A DNA stretch of 64,000 nucleotides from Styela clava (Eukaryota > Chordata > Ascidiacea > Stolidobranchia > Styelidae): contig NC_135251.1 in assembly GCF_964204865.1 (NCBI RefSeq), positions 18,352,001 to 18,416,000 on the forward strand, given 5' to 3'. How positions within the stretch are numbered: position 1 is the first letter of the stretch; each line of letters starts with the position of its first letter. Shown here piece by piece: positions 10,254 through 21,835 of the stretch. The notes beneath the pieces are model-generated. The model saw only the letters and a list, made by a program, of their open reading frames with translations, was not told the origin of the DNA and did no database searches. Both the position numbers and the translations under genes were made by a program.

Positions 10254-13035
10254 CCTATAATCAGTTGCGTTTTCATACTCCAGGATGGTGACCAAACAAT
10301 GTAAACACGATCCATAGGACCAATTCATTTACTCCCTGAAAAATATAAATATTGCAATGTTTGATGGGCAGTTAATATGCTCCTAAATTATTGGGCGATG
10401 AATGGCTATGCAGCACCACATTACAGTGGTAGCAGAGTAATGCAAGCTGCTTCGATTGTCGTCAGATCTTTTTGCAAGAAAACAATATTTTAACTCGGTT
10501 TAATATTGTTTATTGCTGTTATAGTAGTTCAAGTAGTAGTCTAACCAAGCTGACCAAATTATGAGTCGGTAAAAATTCAGAAATTTCTATAAGACTTTTA
10601 TACTTTTGTGAGATGATAAATAGGGTATGCCTTTCGTGTCACTTTAAACATGGCAGGAAATATAAAAAATTTTATAAGAATTCGGGCAATTATTTCTTTT
10701 TATGTATTTTATAATAGCGTCACATGCCTAATTATATTATTTGGAATAGTTGTCCGAGAACAATGAAAAAGTGGTTTGTCGAATTAATATTGTTGGGGGG
10801 CAAATTAAGTTGTTTCGAATAGAGACAATTGTCACAAAAAGGGTAATTACATTCTTGATATGAGAAAGAATTCATAATATATACATTCACCATATTGCCG
10901 TATGAAGCGCACTGAACGTTTTCTGCCCCATTTTTTCATTGGTTGGCGGACATATCCATTAACCAATCAAACCGTGCCTTATGTGACTGTTGCATGAAAC
11001 ATAGGCGTGTTGTGATAACCGAAAACAGCCATAAACAAGAACAAACAATGATAACAGACACGATGTTTTGTGCCGGAGGATACAATACCACCGTCAATGT
11101 CAACTCGACTCATATTCACTGTTATGATTAAGATTCACAACTATTGGATGATATGCATAACGAAGTTTAAATATTAAAGAATTCACTATTTTTAATAAAT
11201 TATGAATGTACAGACATGTCATACTTTCAGATTGGAATGCCAATGAATATGAAAAATTACATTTGTATTTGAACAATTATTTTTTATGCATTGATTAATT
11301 TGCTTCACTTGACGGAAACAGTGCGAAAGTCTATACTTTACTAAACCGCTGGATTGATTTCAGCATTGTTCAACTTTTTTCTACGCATATGGGTCTTGAT
11401 TAGGGAGAGCTTGCGAGGCTGAAAATAATAACACAGGTCCGTCAATGGTTCAAGATCATAGCAAAAACATGGGGGGTGTAGATTGTTGTGATATGCCGTT
11501 ATCTTTGTATTGAAATAAAATTGGCTGTGATCAAGCGTAAATAACACCAAATAATTAAAAGGGCATATCATATGCGCATTATGCGCACAAATACATACAG
11601 TAAATATGGAAATTCCGCTACATTCATATTGACAGATCAATATTCATGTTTTTAAGCAGCACAAGAAATGTATTTGTCGTTGATAAACATCAAAATGAAT
11701 GGGAAGGTAATGTGCTAGAAGAAAAACGTATGAATTTTGGATAGCGTGAATCTAATGGCAAACTCATATTTAGGAATAGGTTTCACAAAAAACGCGCAAT
11801 AGGATATCTTACGAAGTTTTTCGACATCTTATGTGAACTTGCTTCGCACTTAGTCTAGAAATATACTCTAATCACAGCTTCTCTCTTTGAGGGGAGAAAG
11901 GGTTCTTCAGGAGCAATAAATTATCAGTTTCGGAAAGGAAAAATTACGATGAATTACCTAAACCATTTTTTTGACCATGACATGGTAGATTAAAATCACG
12001 CCATTTTGACTAATTATTATAAAGTGAACATGGGGAATGTTTGCTTGGTTACATTGCGATACCCTGATAATAATTGGTGCATAGAAATTTGATGGTCTTT
12101 ATTTTGCTGACACTACATGTTTCCACTCACATTATCTGTTGATCACTATACCGATACAAGAGAAGAATTTTGTATGGGTATATCGTTTGAAAATGAAACG
12201 CCTTATGTTCTAACTACTAATTAAATTAGTTAGATATTCGTCTGACTCCAAAACAGAAAGATTAATAGGTTACGTGTTCAGCTGAGATGTCTGTTAATTT
12301 GATATAACAGCAAAAAGATCCAAATATTTACCTGTATAGATTTTATTTCCTTGATAAATATATTACAATAACTTAAATCAAATAAACCTATTTACAATTC
12401 TAAGTTATTATTATTGACGGTTGATTAATAGAGATTATCAGATTAATTGTACTTGAGATCTCTTTGTTTGTTTGAGATCGCATTTTAAAGTATATCACAA
12501 TTCAAACAGGCTTTTCTCGATGATTCTAGAGAAATCCATGTAAAACAGGGGTGATTCATCATATCATATGAGAATTATTCACTCTGCATACAGCTATGTG
12601 TCGAAATTTCATATTAGAATGTTCTAGAACATGGGTGGGCAACCTTTTTCGGCTCGCGTGCCAAAATCGGCTAAACTTAACGACAAAATTCTCCCGCGTG
12701 CCGACCAATATTAAAAACTATGCTTTGCTACTGTCAAAGCAAAAAACTTTTTGAACATGTACAGACAGATTCACTTTTCGGTAAAATATCAGTCCGTAAA
12801 GATATTTGATTACTTTTCTAATGCTGCTGCATTACCACTGATAGAGATTTTACATTGAATTTATATTTGGTAACTGTCAAAGAAAGAAATACACCAACTA
12901 CTGGTTTCATCTTTAGGGATACTCCTGTTACGAGACTTAATAAGGTTCATAACTGAGAACAGAGATTCACAAGCATATGTAAATAAAAACATACATGAGT
13001 AATGCAGTTGCAGACACGAAAAATTTTCGGCGATG
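10254..13035. other. Noncoding tail of unit 1 and head of unit 2
   Basis: No gene is supported. The stretch contains the unit junction (10518/10519), the segment absent from unit 1 (about 10721-10918), repeat block A of unit 2 (about 11578-12300) and the left part of the split hAT fragment (from 12630). Short open frames here recur in both units but have no recognisable protein features. Confidence 0.7.
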
Positions 13036-13040
13036 GCTTT

Positions 13041-13354
13041 ATAGCATATATAATTGGTAGATAAATGTGATGTTACCGTATATTGCTAATTTGTAGATTG
13101 TCTCTGACTTGTAAGTCACCCGTTCACCCTTCAGCTTCAACGCCCACGTGAATGAAGATGCGTTAAAAATCTCTATATGTTTTTATTTGTAAATTTCCAC
13201 AACACACAGAATACAAATCTTATAACATTTATCCAGACTAGCTTAGAATGGTTTACATCGTCTTCCTCACATCGTCCTCCTTCGAAATATATCGGAGTCG
13301 TATTTATACGTCGATCGTACATCTAATTAAATACTGTAAACGTGAGCTCCGTGA
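13041..13354 (-). repeat. Antisense LTR-like segment at the left end of the element
   Basis: Read on the minus strand it contains an AATAAA-type signal preceded by TTGTATTCTGTGTGTTGTGG and ends CAATCTACAAA...GCTAT at the insertion edge. The right end of the element has a comparable order: TTGTATTTCTGTA, GGAATTGCAATAAA, CAATCTACAAA...CACTAT. By eye the resemblance is only partial. The segment may belong to a related but different LTR family. It has no coding potential. Confidence 0.35.
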
Positions 13355-15061
13355 TTTTTCTCAAAATCGTTAAACCCAGCCCAACGGAAATATTCTACTT
13401 TTGATCGGGAACTACTGGCTGCTTATCTGAGTGTCAAACATTTTCGATATGATTTGGAAGGACGTTCGTTTTTCATCCTCTCTGACCATAAACCATTGAC
13501 GTATGCCCTACACAAAAGTGCTGAAAGATCATCTCCACGACAAGTTCGTCATCTCGATTTTATAAGTCAATACACAAATGACATGAGATATATTGCTGGA
13601 AGCAGTAATGTGGTAGCCGATGCTTTGTCTAGAGCGACAATTGCCGCATTCTCACACTTGCCTACAACTCTAACCTTGTCTGACATCGCTTTGGAACAAC
13701 GTAAGGATCCGGACATTCAAAACCTGTACAATGAACCTAAAAGCATGGAATTACGATTTGTGAAACTTAGTGACGATTTACATCTACTATGCGATTCAAA
13801 ACTATCAACACTACGCCCAGTTATTCCGAAGAAATTTCGAAAACGTATATTCGATACGAATCATCAATTAAGTCACCCTGGAATTCGAGCAACTCAAGAT
13901 CTTATTCAAGCAAGATATATTTGGCCAAACATGAACATTGACATCAGGAAAATGTGCCGAGCGTGTATTCCATGCCAATCATGTAAAATTCAAAGGCACA
14001 CGATCTCACCTTTGCAAACTATCGTAACTCCAGACGAAAGATTCTACCATATCAACATTGACATTGCTGGACCTTTACCACCATCTAACCGATATAATTA
14101 TATACTTCTCGTTGTGGACAAATTTTCGAGATGGGTGGAAGCTATTCCTATCAAAGACATAACATCTGAAACGGTAGTTAAAACATTTTTTCTGTTCTGG
14201 ATTTCTAAATATGGCGTACCTGCAATCATCACCAGTGACCGTGGAGGTTGCTTTCAAAGTGTTCTATGGCAAGAAGCAATGCAATTTCTCGGTTCTCAAC
14301 ACATTTCAACTACTAGCTATCACCCAGCCTCAAACGCAGCTGTTGAAAGACAAATACGACAATTAAAAGCATCTCTGATGACTCACTGCCGGAATACTGC
14401 AGATTGGTATCAAAACTTGGGTTTAGTTCTACTTGGCATGCGAACTGCCATTAAACAGGACTTAGGATACAGTAGCGCCGAACTACTTTATGGAACACCA
14501 TTGAAATTGCCTGGAGAATTTTTCTCGACCAACCAACCGGGTATCAACACTAACCCTCAGGCGTTTATGAAACGCTTGAGCAATTTCATCAATAAGTTGA
14601 AACCAATCCAACCGAAAACACCTCTAAATAGAAAGACATTCTTATCACCAGAATTGAATACTTGCAGTCACATCTTTCTACGTGTTGACGCAGTTAGAAG
14701 ACCACTGGTACCACCTTATCAAGGACCTTTTCGTGTTATACAAAAATACGACAAGTTTTTTAAGATTGATTTTAAAGGCAAACCTACCACTGTTTCTATT
14801 GATAGAGTTAAGCCGGCTCATGAAGAAATTTTCACTCCCGATACTCAAGACATTTCTAATTCAAATACCCCAACTACTGAATCTGACGTACTAATACACA
14901 GATATAACGTACGAATATCAACCGATATTGACGACTCTTTACTTATTACGCAGAACGAGGAAACTAATAGCAATCAACAAGGTTTAGGATCAATACAATC
15001 AAGGACTCGACACGGAAGGACAACTAGACCGCCACAGAGAGACGATTATGTTTACTATTAA
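13355..15061 (+). CDS. Pol fragment: RNase H end plus integrase (Ty3/gypsy-like)
   Basis: The frame is open from 13355, just after a stop, and begins with the FFSKSLNPAQRKYSTFDREL signature of gypsy-class RT-RNase H, so the upstream RT is lost. RNase H ends near VVADALSRA. Numbering from the Met at 13454, the integrase zinc-binding residues are H137, H141, C171 and C174, and the catalytic triad D203, D262, E298 has the D,D(35)E spacing. Its product would join element DNA to the host genome. The last 14 bases overlap the env start at 15048 in another frame. No internal stop or shift is seen, so the integrase may be recently active despite the missing 5' part. Confidence 0.9.
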   Translation, partial: FFSKSLNPAQRKYSTFDRELLAAYLSVKHFRYDLEGRSFFILSDHKPLTYALHKSAERSSPRQVRHLDFISQYTNDMRYIAGSSNVVADALSRATIAAFSHLPTTLTLSDIALEQRKDPDIQNLYNEPKSMELRFVKLSDDLHLLCDSKLSTLRPVIPKKFRKRIFDTNHQLSHPGIRATQDLIQARYIWPNMNIDIRKMCRACIPCQSCKIQRHTISPLQTIVTPDERFYHINIDIAGPLPPSNRYNYILLVVDKFSRWVEAIPIKDITSETVVKTFFLFWISKYGVPAIITSDRGGCFQSVLWQEAMQFLGSQHISTTSYHPASNAAVERQIRQLKASLMTHCRNTADWYQNLGLVLLGMRTAIKQDLGYSSAELLYGTPLKLPGEFFSTNQPGINTNPQAFMKRLSNFINKLKPIQPKTPLNRKTFLSPELNTCSHIFLRVDAVRRPLVPPYQGPFRVIQKYDKFFKIDFKGKPTTVSIDRVKPAHEEIFTPDTQDISNSNTPTTESDVLIHRYNVRISTDIDDSLLITQNEETNSNQQGLGSIQSRTRHGRTTRPPQRDDYVYY

Positions 15062-16994
15062 GTGCCTCGCAATCTGTATGTATCTTTTTGTTTATTCGTC
15101 TAGTCTGCCATTTAAATCTGCTTTACCAACTCCAACAGTTACAGTAAACCTATGCCACCCCAATAGACCCAAAGCTGAATACTTTATTCAGAAGCCCAAT
15201 AATTGTACTAAGGAGACACCCCAAACCATTAAGCAATGCTCTGTTACGGTACATGAATTATCTTCTAGCTATACAAATATTACTTTATATGTATGTCAGA
15301 AATCTGCTACTAAATGGTCTAGTCATTATTTTTTCTTTGGTGCACATTCGAGTAAACTGACTTCTACCATGATAGAACCACCCACCCCTTTATATTGTGA
15401 AGATTGGGTACACACGTTAAAAGCTGATAATATTGGAGATTTAGAACCCACTTCCCCAGATACTTGGTCCACTCAAAACAAGGCAAAAGTTACTTATAGT
15501 TGGCCATCCTCTAGACACGGACAAGTGATCAATGCTCATTTGTCTCGTATTCAAATTTCGTATGATCCTTTTCATGGGGTAATGTTAGGTGCTTTCCCTT
15601 CAATTTCCACCTGCAACATATTAACTGGGTCATGCACGTTAGGAAGTCAAACTTTAATTTGGAAACACCACCCTTTAATTGATTGCCCTCAATACCAAAC
15701 AACTGTTACTGAAACTATTTTACATTATAATTCTTCTAATCAGATTTACCGCTTAGATTTTCCAAAACTTGGGCAATCAATCCATAACTGGGGTTCATGT
15801 GGCAAGTCAGTTAAAAGATGTTTTAAGTCTGATACTCTTTGTACCAATAATGGTTTGTTATTCGAAACGCAACAATGCATTGCACTTGATGGTTCATCCC
15901 TTTTTACTCTTAAATATCCCGCCTTTAATTACGATTATACTGTAAAGAATTTTTCAGAATCTTCTCCTCTAATTGGGTTTTTTCAAGAAAGCACTGATAG
16001 GGTTTCCGAGGTAATAAACAAATTGACAGCAGATATTAATTATTTGGAATGCCAAATTGAAAGCATTCTAACCACTAATATTAAACTCCTGTCTAAACAA
16101 TACCCCGGTAAGATCCTAAGTCAGTTACTAGGTGGGAACAGAGCAGCTATCACCGTGGGTGATATATTGACCGAAATTGAATGCCAACGTATTAACGTTA
16201 CCGTTCTTAGGAACCTCTTTTCACATGGTAAATATGCTACCCGACCTTTAGTGCACTTTATTAATAATAGCAATGAAACGATCATTGCACAAATATTCCC
16301 TGATTCTAACGCTTATGTGGGTATTCATTTTTTTGAAAATTATACGCCTGGTCGTATATTTACGTTTCAAATTGACGGTCGGTTCTATAACTACGTCAAT
16401 TATACTTTAAATCATGCGGATATGCATGTAAAATTTCTGAGACCCACATTCAAGCCTTTTGTCGACAATTTTAATCCTATCGATTACAATGAAGCATATA
16501 ACGAATTACCAAGGGGACACCAGGGTTATGATGATATTAATAATATGTTATTATCAATCAGCCACATTAACCTTATTCGAGAACGAATATTAAGTGAGCA
16601 AACCCTAACTAATGCAGATAGCACATCAGACACTGATACTGATGCTATCTCACATGAAGTGCAAGACACTTTTGTTCATGCCCTCTCCTTCATTAAGACT
16701 TCAATTTTATCAGGTATTTATATGCTCTTATTCCATTTATCTCTCATTTGGGCCACTATTTGGACCGTTTGTTTTATCAAGAAACTTTGCCCAAAACTGA
16801 GAGATGAAGGACTTCCTAGAATACAACGGCTTCGGCAATACTTGGCTGCTCGCAGGGAACAAGTGAACCCTGTTGAACCACCTCAACCTCTTGTGCAAAA
16901 CAATAGACAAGATCAGGGGGGTCAAATCTATCAATCTAGATCAAATCCCAATAATAGATCAAATTCGAACTTATACCCTAGTCTGGCAGACTAG
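15048..16994 (+). CDS. env: Envelope-like glycoprotein of the retroelement (648 aa)
   Basis: Single uninterrupted frame. It starts inside the end of pol, so expression would need splicing or reinitiation. It has a hydrophobic N-terminal signal peptide (CLAICMYLFVYSSSLPF), many cysteines and N-glycosylation sites in the ectodomain, a membrane span at roughly residues 553-577 and a 71-residue cytoplasmic tail. A mid-protein block with LLGGNRAAITVGDILTEI and a following cysteine recalls glycoproteins that gypsy and BEL elements share with chuvirus-like RNA viruses, but I cannot confirm the class. The tail ends NLYPSLAD, which contains an LYPxL-type motif. Env-bearing gypsy elements are known in tunicates and insects. 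Confidence 0.8.
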   Translation: MFTIKCLAICMYLFVYSSSLPFKSALPTPTVTVNLCHPNRPKAEYFIQKPNNCTKETPQTIKQCSVTVHELSSSYTNITLYVCQKSATKWSSHYFFFGAHSSKLTSTMIEPPTPLYCEDWVHTLKADNIGDLEPTSPDTWSTQNKAKVTYSWPSSRHGQVINAHLSRIQISYDPFHGVMLGAFPSISTCNILTGSCTLGSQTLIWKHHPLIDCPQYQTTVTETILHYNSSNQIYRLDFPKLGQSIHNWGSCGKSVKRCFKSDTLCTNNGLLFETQQCIALDGSSLFTLKYPAFNYDYTVKNFSESSPLIGFFQESTDRVSEVINKLTADINYLECQIESILTTNIKLLSKQYPGKILSQLLGGNRAAITVGDILTEIECQRINVTVLRNLFSHGKYATRPLVHFINNSNETIIAQIFPDSNAYVGIHFFENYTPGRIFTFQIDGRFYNYVNYTLNHADMHVKFLRPTFKPFVDNFNPIDYNEAYNELPRGHQGYDDINNMLLSISHINLIRERILSEQTLTNADSTSDTDTDAISHEVQDTFVHALSFIKTSILSGIYMLLFHLSLIWATIWTVCFIKKLCPKLRDEGLPRIQRLRQYLAARREQVNPVEPPQPLVQNNRQDQGGQIYQSRSNPNNRSNSNLYPSLAD

Positions 16995-18008
16995 TCGAAT
17001 AGCAATGCTCATATTGTACATATATATTATACTTTAACATGATTTCTTTCTAACATGTGTTTTACGAAGAATTAAATACTTCGTGCATTTACATCAATAC
17101 CTATAACAATAATATACCTCATGTATAACTATCTCAGGAATAACTATATTTAATCTACCTTTATACAGCTTAAAATTTATTTTTTATTTTTAGTTGAATT
17201 TCATGAAAACAGCACGTCATTTCCGCCTTCTCAGCCCAAATTGCATCATTAGAATTCTCCGAACTCCTGCGGGGGAGTTATGTAGCCAATTAGTTGTTAT
17301 GTAACTACAAAACTACACCAAATTGGCCCAATTCGTGAGAAACTCATGAAAACCAAAATTAATTATTCCCGTTATAGCAATTATCAATTTCTCAAAATCC
17401 AATTTCAAGATTTAATAGCATTTCGGTGCCATCCCATGTAAAAATAAAATTTATTTCCAGTAATATTCCAATAACGTAAATTCGAAATATCTTGTTAAAA
17501 CCAAATTATCCACTTGAGAACAATTTTTTACATCTCATAATTGGAGTAAGTACGTGACCAGGAACACGGTGACTTGGCAATAACATGTTAATTGCTAGTA
17601 ATGAACTTCAAGAAAACACTTTTAATAATGTTTGATTATAGTGAACCGAAAGCTAACCAGAAACCGGAATGACGCGTGATTCTTTAATCGTTAATGTAAA
17701 AATCTGTTTCTTTATTCTATTTTAATTGCTTGGTAGAAAGCTATATATTCAGCAACGTGTTTTGTTTTAATCAGACTAGATTTGATCAAATTGTGTGTAC
17801 ATTGTATTTCTGTATATATTGTCGGAATTGCAATAAACTCATAAGGTGTTTTCAAACGTCTCCTTACTACAGCCGAAGGCTATCGACAGATAGACAGTTC
17901 GAGTTAACGAACGCAAGACAAAACTATTGTCAGTCAATGCTGGGGTTATAACACATAAACCAGACCAATCTACAAACAATCTATGTGTAGTGATAACTAA
18001 TCACTATA
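16995..18008 (+). repeat. 3' noncoding region and candidate LTR of the element
   Basis: No coding sequence. A short purine run (GCGGGGGAG, about 17269-17277) could be the polypurine tract, placing the LTR start near 17276 (AGTTATGTAG) and its end at 18008. AATAAA at about 17829 would be the polyadenylation signal. The LTR boundaries cannot be fixed because no matching 5' LTR exists in the insertion. Confidence 0.4.
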
Positions 18009-18183
18009 GCTTTCCAATAGCGCAATAGTTGTTTTCTGCACTTCTCTCTTGTATCCCTTTCCATGATCGTTTATAATTTTTCCGAAATCAATTTATAACA
18101 GTAAGGTAGCAAGTAACTCTAGCCAACATGAGCTATACTTCATAAATCAGGCAGAAAGAAGAAAAAGGGCGGCACAGACGACA

Positions 18184-18615
18184 TACCGTATTTCCCGGCG
18201 AATAAGTCTACCCTGTAAATAAGACGAGGCCGGTTTTTAAGCCTGAAAACATGGGTTTTTGCATATAACCTACAATAAGTCGGGGTAGTAAAATCGCATC
18301 AACATCGGAATCTCAAACTACCATGCAATGCCTTTTGAGCGGTCGCCGCGTTTGCGCATTGGTTAATATAGCCTATAATGACGTTTTTTGCAAGGTAATA
18401 TTCAATCCATAATAACTACGGGAATTCGAACTGTCTTTAAATTTTAATCTAATTGTGTTCAACTCGTGATTGCGTCCACCATAAAAGAACATTAGCTAAT
18501 TCATAATAAGGCGACACCAAAAAAATGAAAATTACCAGACTCGCCTAATAAGACGACCCCCTCAAAATCAGGCCAAAAATTTGGGTCTAGAAAAGCGACT
18601 TTTTCGCCGGGAAAT
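18184..18615. mobile_element. MITE copy in unit 2, right terminus lost
   Basis: Same element as 2471-2908, with an intact left terminus at 18184. The match stops within the right terminus (CGCCGGGAAAT) and then jumps to unit sequence equal to 3124 onward. In total 221 bp of unit 1 sequence are missing. Confidence 0.75.
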
Positions 18616-18662
18616 GAAGGTGAAGGATCTTGTTTTCAAGGCCTCGCTCGCGTGCCGAATAA

Positions 18663-19733
18663 ATAGTATCCGTACGTTATACGCATACGGATTCACCATT
18701 GCAAAAAAATTTGAAAATTCCACTGGATGGAATATTACTAAATAATTAAATGGGCCTCTGCGCATTATTTCCACAAATACATACAGAAAATATGAAAATT
18801 CCGCTACATCCACATTGACAGATCAAATAATCATGTTTTTCCAGCAGCACAAGAAATGCATTTGTCGTTGATTAACATCAAAATGAATGGGAAGGTAATG
18901 TGTTTGAAGACAAACGTATGATTTTCAGATAAATCCAATTTCAAACTCAGATTTAGGGATATGTTTCACAGCAAACGCGCGATAGGATATACTACGAAAT
19001 GTTCCGATATTTTATATGAACCAAGCACAGCACTAAATTATCAGCTTCGACAAAAAAAATGACAATGAATTAGCTAACCCAATTTTTTGACATAGACACG
19101 TACCTACAGGGGACAAAGGTCTCTTTGGAAGCAAGAAATTATCAGCTTCGAAAATAGAAAATTACAATAAATACCTAACCCAATTTACTGATAATAACAC
19201 AGCAGCTTATATTCACGTCATAAATCATTTTGACTAAATATTTTCATCAATTTAGTATCTCGGACGTTTTGGGATAAATTGGACATAGGAAATGATTGCT
19301 TGGGTGCATAGCGATACTCTGATAATAATAGGTGCATAGAAATTTGATCGTCTTTTTTTTTTTGGTGACACTACGCATTTCCACTCACAACATCTGTTGA
19401 TCATTATACCGATACAAGAGAAGAATTTTGTACGCGTATATATCGTTTGCATTAACATTGAATATTTTGCTTTGCTTTTAGTTGAATATTTGTGTGTGTA
19501 GGTCAGAGTGATCTTCATATCACTGACATGTATGTCATTACAATAAACAAAATGTAAATTAGATGCTTCAGTAAAATTATGGCTGTGTTGTCGTCCGGGA
19601 CCGTATTCCTTTATGGATAAATGATTTCATTTTCATCAATTAGCTATGATATGAAGACGTGGAAAGTCCAGTCTTAAGTAATAATCCTGCAATAATTATG
19701 TACACAAGATCATAATGCCAAGAGAATTCCGAG
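18663..19733. repeat. Repeat block B, unit 2 copy
   Basis: Counterpart of 3169-4233 with only scattered differences. It sits upstream of IL-17 gene 2. The following 19734-20272 is unit-specific noncoding DNA without a visible gene. Confidence 0.75.
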
Positions 19734-20272
19734 TTCATTTAACACAAACTTTTATTTTATTTTTTTATTTCGTCATGCCGAGTTCAGATTTATACAGATG
19801 AGCATGTTTCAACTATTACAAGAAAGGGCCATAACATGCACATAAATATTGGGTATAACATTGTTGAGTGTGTTTTCAATGGAGGCAAATTATGGGCACC
19901 TGAACAACAATAGGGAGGGACAGTTAAGCAGCAAATTATTGAGTTGAATATCCCGCAGTGTTTGTGACGAATAAATATTAGTAAACTAAACATTCTTCAA
20001 GTACTCCGCAAACAGCACAGATGAAGTTTTCTGATTGGGTGAACGCCACGATGACCTTCAACTGTTGACTATGAATAATTTCACTTTTAAAATAAATGGC
20101 TAATAACTATTCAGTCAGTAATCGTATATAACGCTCAAATTAAACAAATGAATGGATAGGCTACCCCTCTTGTATATTCATTCCTAGACTCTCCAACGTT
20201 CCAAATCGTTAATCAAATGAGAAACGTTGAAAATACATGAATGATACATAATATAGTAATATTTATATGTAC

Positions 20273-21362
20273 AATAGTATCTGTACGTTATACGCATACG
20301 GATTCATCATTACAAAGAAATATGAAAATTCCACTGGATGGAATAACCCCAAGTAAATAAATGGGCCTCTGCGCATAATTGCACAAATACATACAGTAAA
20401 TGTAAAAATTCTGCTACATCCACATTGACAGATCAAATAATCATGTTTTTCCAGTAGCACAAAAATGTATATGTCGTTGATAAACATCAAAAAGAATGGG
20501 AAGGTAATGTGCTTGAAAAAAAAACGTATGATTTCCAGATAAAACTAATTGTAAACTCAGATTTAGGGATATGTTTCACAGCAAACGCGCGATAGGATAT
20601 ACTACGAAATGTTCCGATATTTTATACGAACTTGATTCTACACCAAGCCTATTGAAATATACTCTAACCACAGTTTCTTTAAAGCACAGCACTAAATTAT
20701 CAGCTTCGAAAAAGAAAAATTACAATGAATTACCTAATCCAATTTTTTGACAGACGTACCTACAGGGGACAAAGGTCTCTTTGGAAATACGAAATTATCA
20801 GCTTCGAAAATGGAAAATTACAATAAATACCTAACCCAATTTACTGACAATAACATGGCAGCTTATATTCACGTCATAAATCATTTTGACCAAATATTTT
20901 CATCAATTTAGTATTTCGGACGTTTTGGGATAAATTGAACATTGGGAATGATTGCTTGGGTGCATAGCGATACTCTGATAATAATAGGTGCATAGAAATT
21001 TGATCGTCTTTATTTGGGTGAAACTACGCATTTCCACTCACAACATCTGTTGATCATTATACCGATACAAGAGAAGAATTTTGTACGCGTATATCATTTG
21101 CATTAACATTAAATATTTCGCTTCTAGTTGAATATTAGTGTGTGTAGGTCAGAGCTATCTTCATATCATTTACATGTATGTCACTACAATTAACAAGATA
21201 TAAATTAGATTCTCCAGTAAAATATAGGCTTTATGAGCGCCCGGAACCGTATTGTTTCACTTTCATTAATTACCTATGATATGAAGCCATGAAAAGTCCA
21301 GTCTTGCGTATTGATTCTGCAAAAAGGATGTACCAAAGATCACAATGCCGAGAGAATTCCAG
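20273..21362. repeat. Repeat block C, unit 2 copy
   Basis: Counterpart of 4776-5870. Noncoding, and ends shortly before the IL-17 gene 2 promoter region. Confidence 0.75.
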
Positions 21363-21728
21363 ATTTATTCATGTTTCCAAACACGTACGTCTTGCTAGCT
21401 CTTATTAACCAGCATCCAAAACCAAGAAAAACATTGTTCTCAAATACATACGATTTCTGATTTTAGACCAATATAGTAACAATCTTGTTTCGGACCAGGA
21501 GTGAATTAATTTCTATACATGTATATGTCTTTTTTCTACTGTGTTGACAATACTAATTCATTGTTTCATTGTACGAAACCATTCGTTGTATAAAACAATC
21601 CGTCATCAGTCTTGCATAAACGATATCTTTCTATATTTATGTAAAGTAATTCCGAAAACTCAGCGATATCAACTCACTGAATATAAAATTTCTATTTTCT
21701 CAATTTGACGAAAATCGTTTCTCGAAGG

Positions 21729-21736
21729 TATAAATT
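21729..21736 (+). promoter_or_regulatory. TATA box of IL-17 gene 2
   Basis: TATAAATT, 107 bp before the start codon at 21836. The last base differs from the box of gene 1, so promoter strength might differ. Confidence 0.55.
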
Positions 21737-21835
21737 GAATGCAAAAAATGTGTCTGAATTCAAACATCACACTATCAAGAAGAAGTAGTACTCAATTTAA
21801 GGAAATTTCTCAACGTCGATACGCACTATACAAAA

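Larger units (their letters stand above)
1..10518. repeat. Tandem duplication unit 1 (carries IL-17 gene 1)
   Basis: The sequence from position 1 recurs from 10519 onward in the same order, and the junction at 10518/10519 places the units head to tail. The match is nearly base-perfect for long stretches through the IL-17 gene and becomes visibly looser downstream of its stop codon. Compared with unit 2, this unit lacks about 200 bp near 205 (present at about 10721-10918), a short piece near 898, and the large retroelement. It has extra insertions at 9371-9984 and 10088-10253. The unit may begin left of the window, because the window simply opens inside it. Confidence 0.93.
13041..18008 (+). 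mobile_element. 5'-truncated Ty3/gypsy-like element with env
   Basis: A 4968-bp insertion present only in unit 2, flanked by GCTTT at 13036-13040 and 18009-18013; unit 1 has one GCTTT at 2296-2300. It carries the tail of RNase H, a full integrase, an env gene and a 3' noncoding region with AATAAA (about 17829). There is no gag, protease or reverse transcriptase. The two ends are not direct repeats of each other. The leftmost 300 bp, read in reverse complement, looks LTR-like and loosely matches the right end. The insertion interrupts a hAT fragment. It is probably a defective or rearranged copy. Confidence 0.88.
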
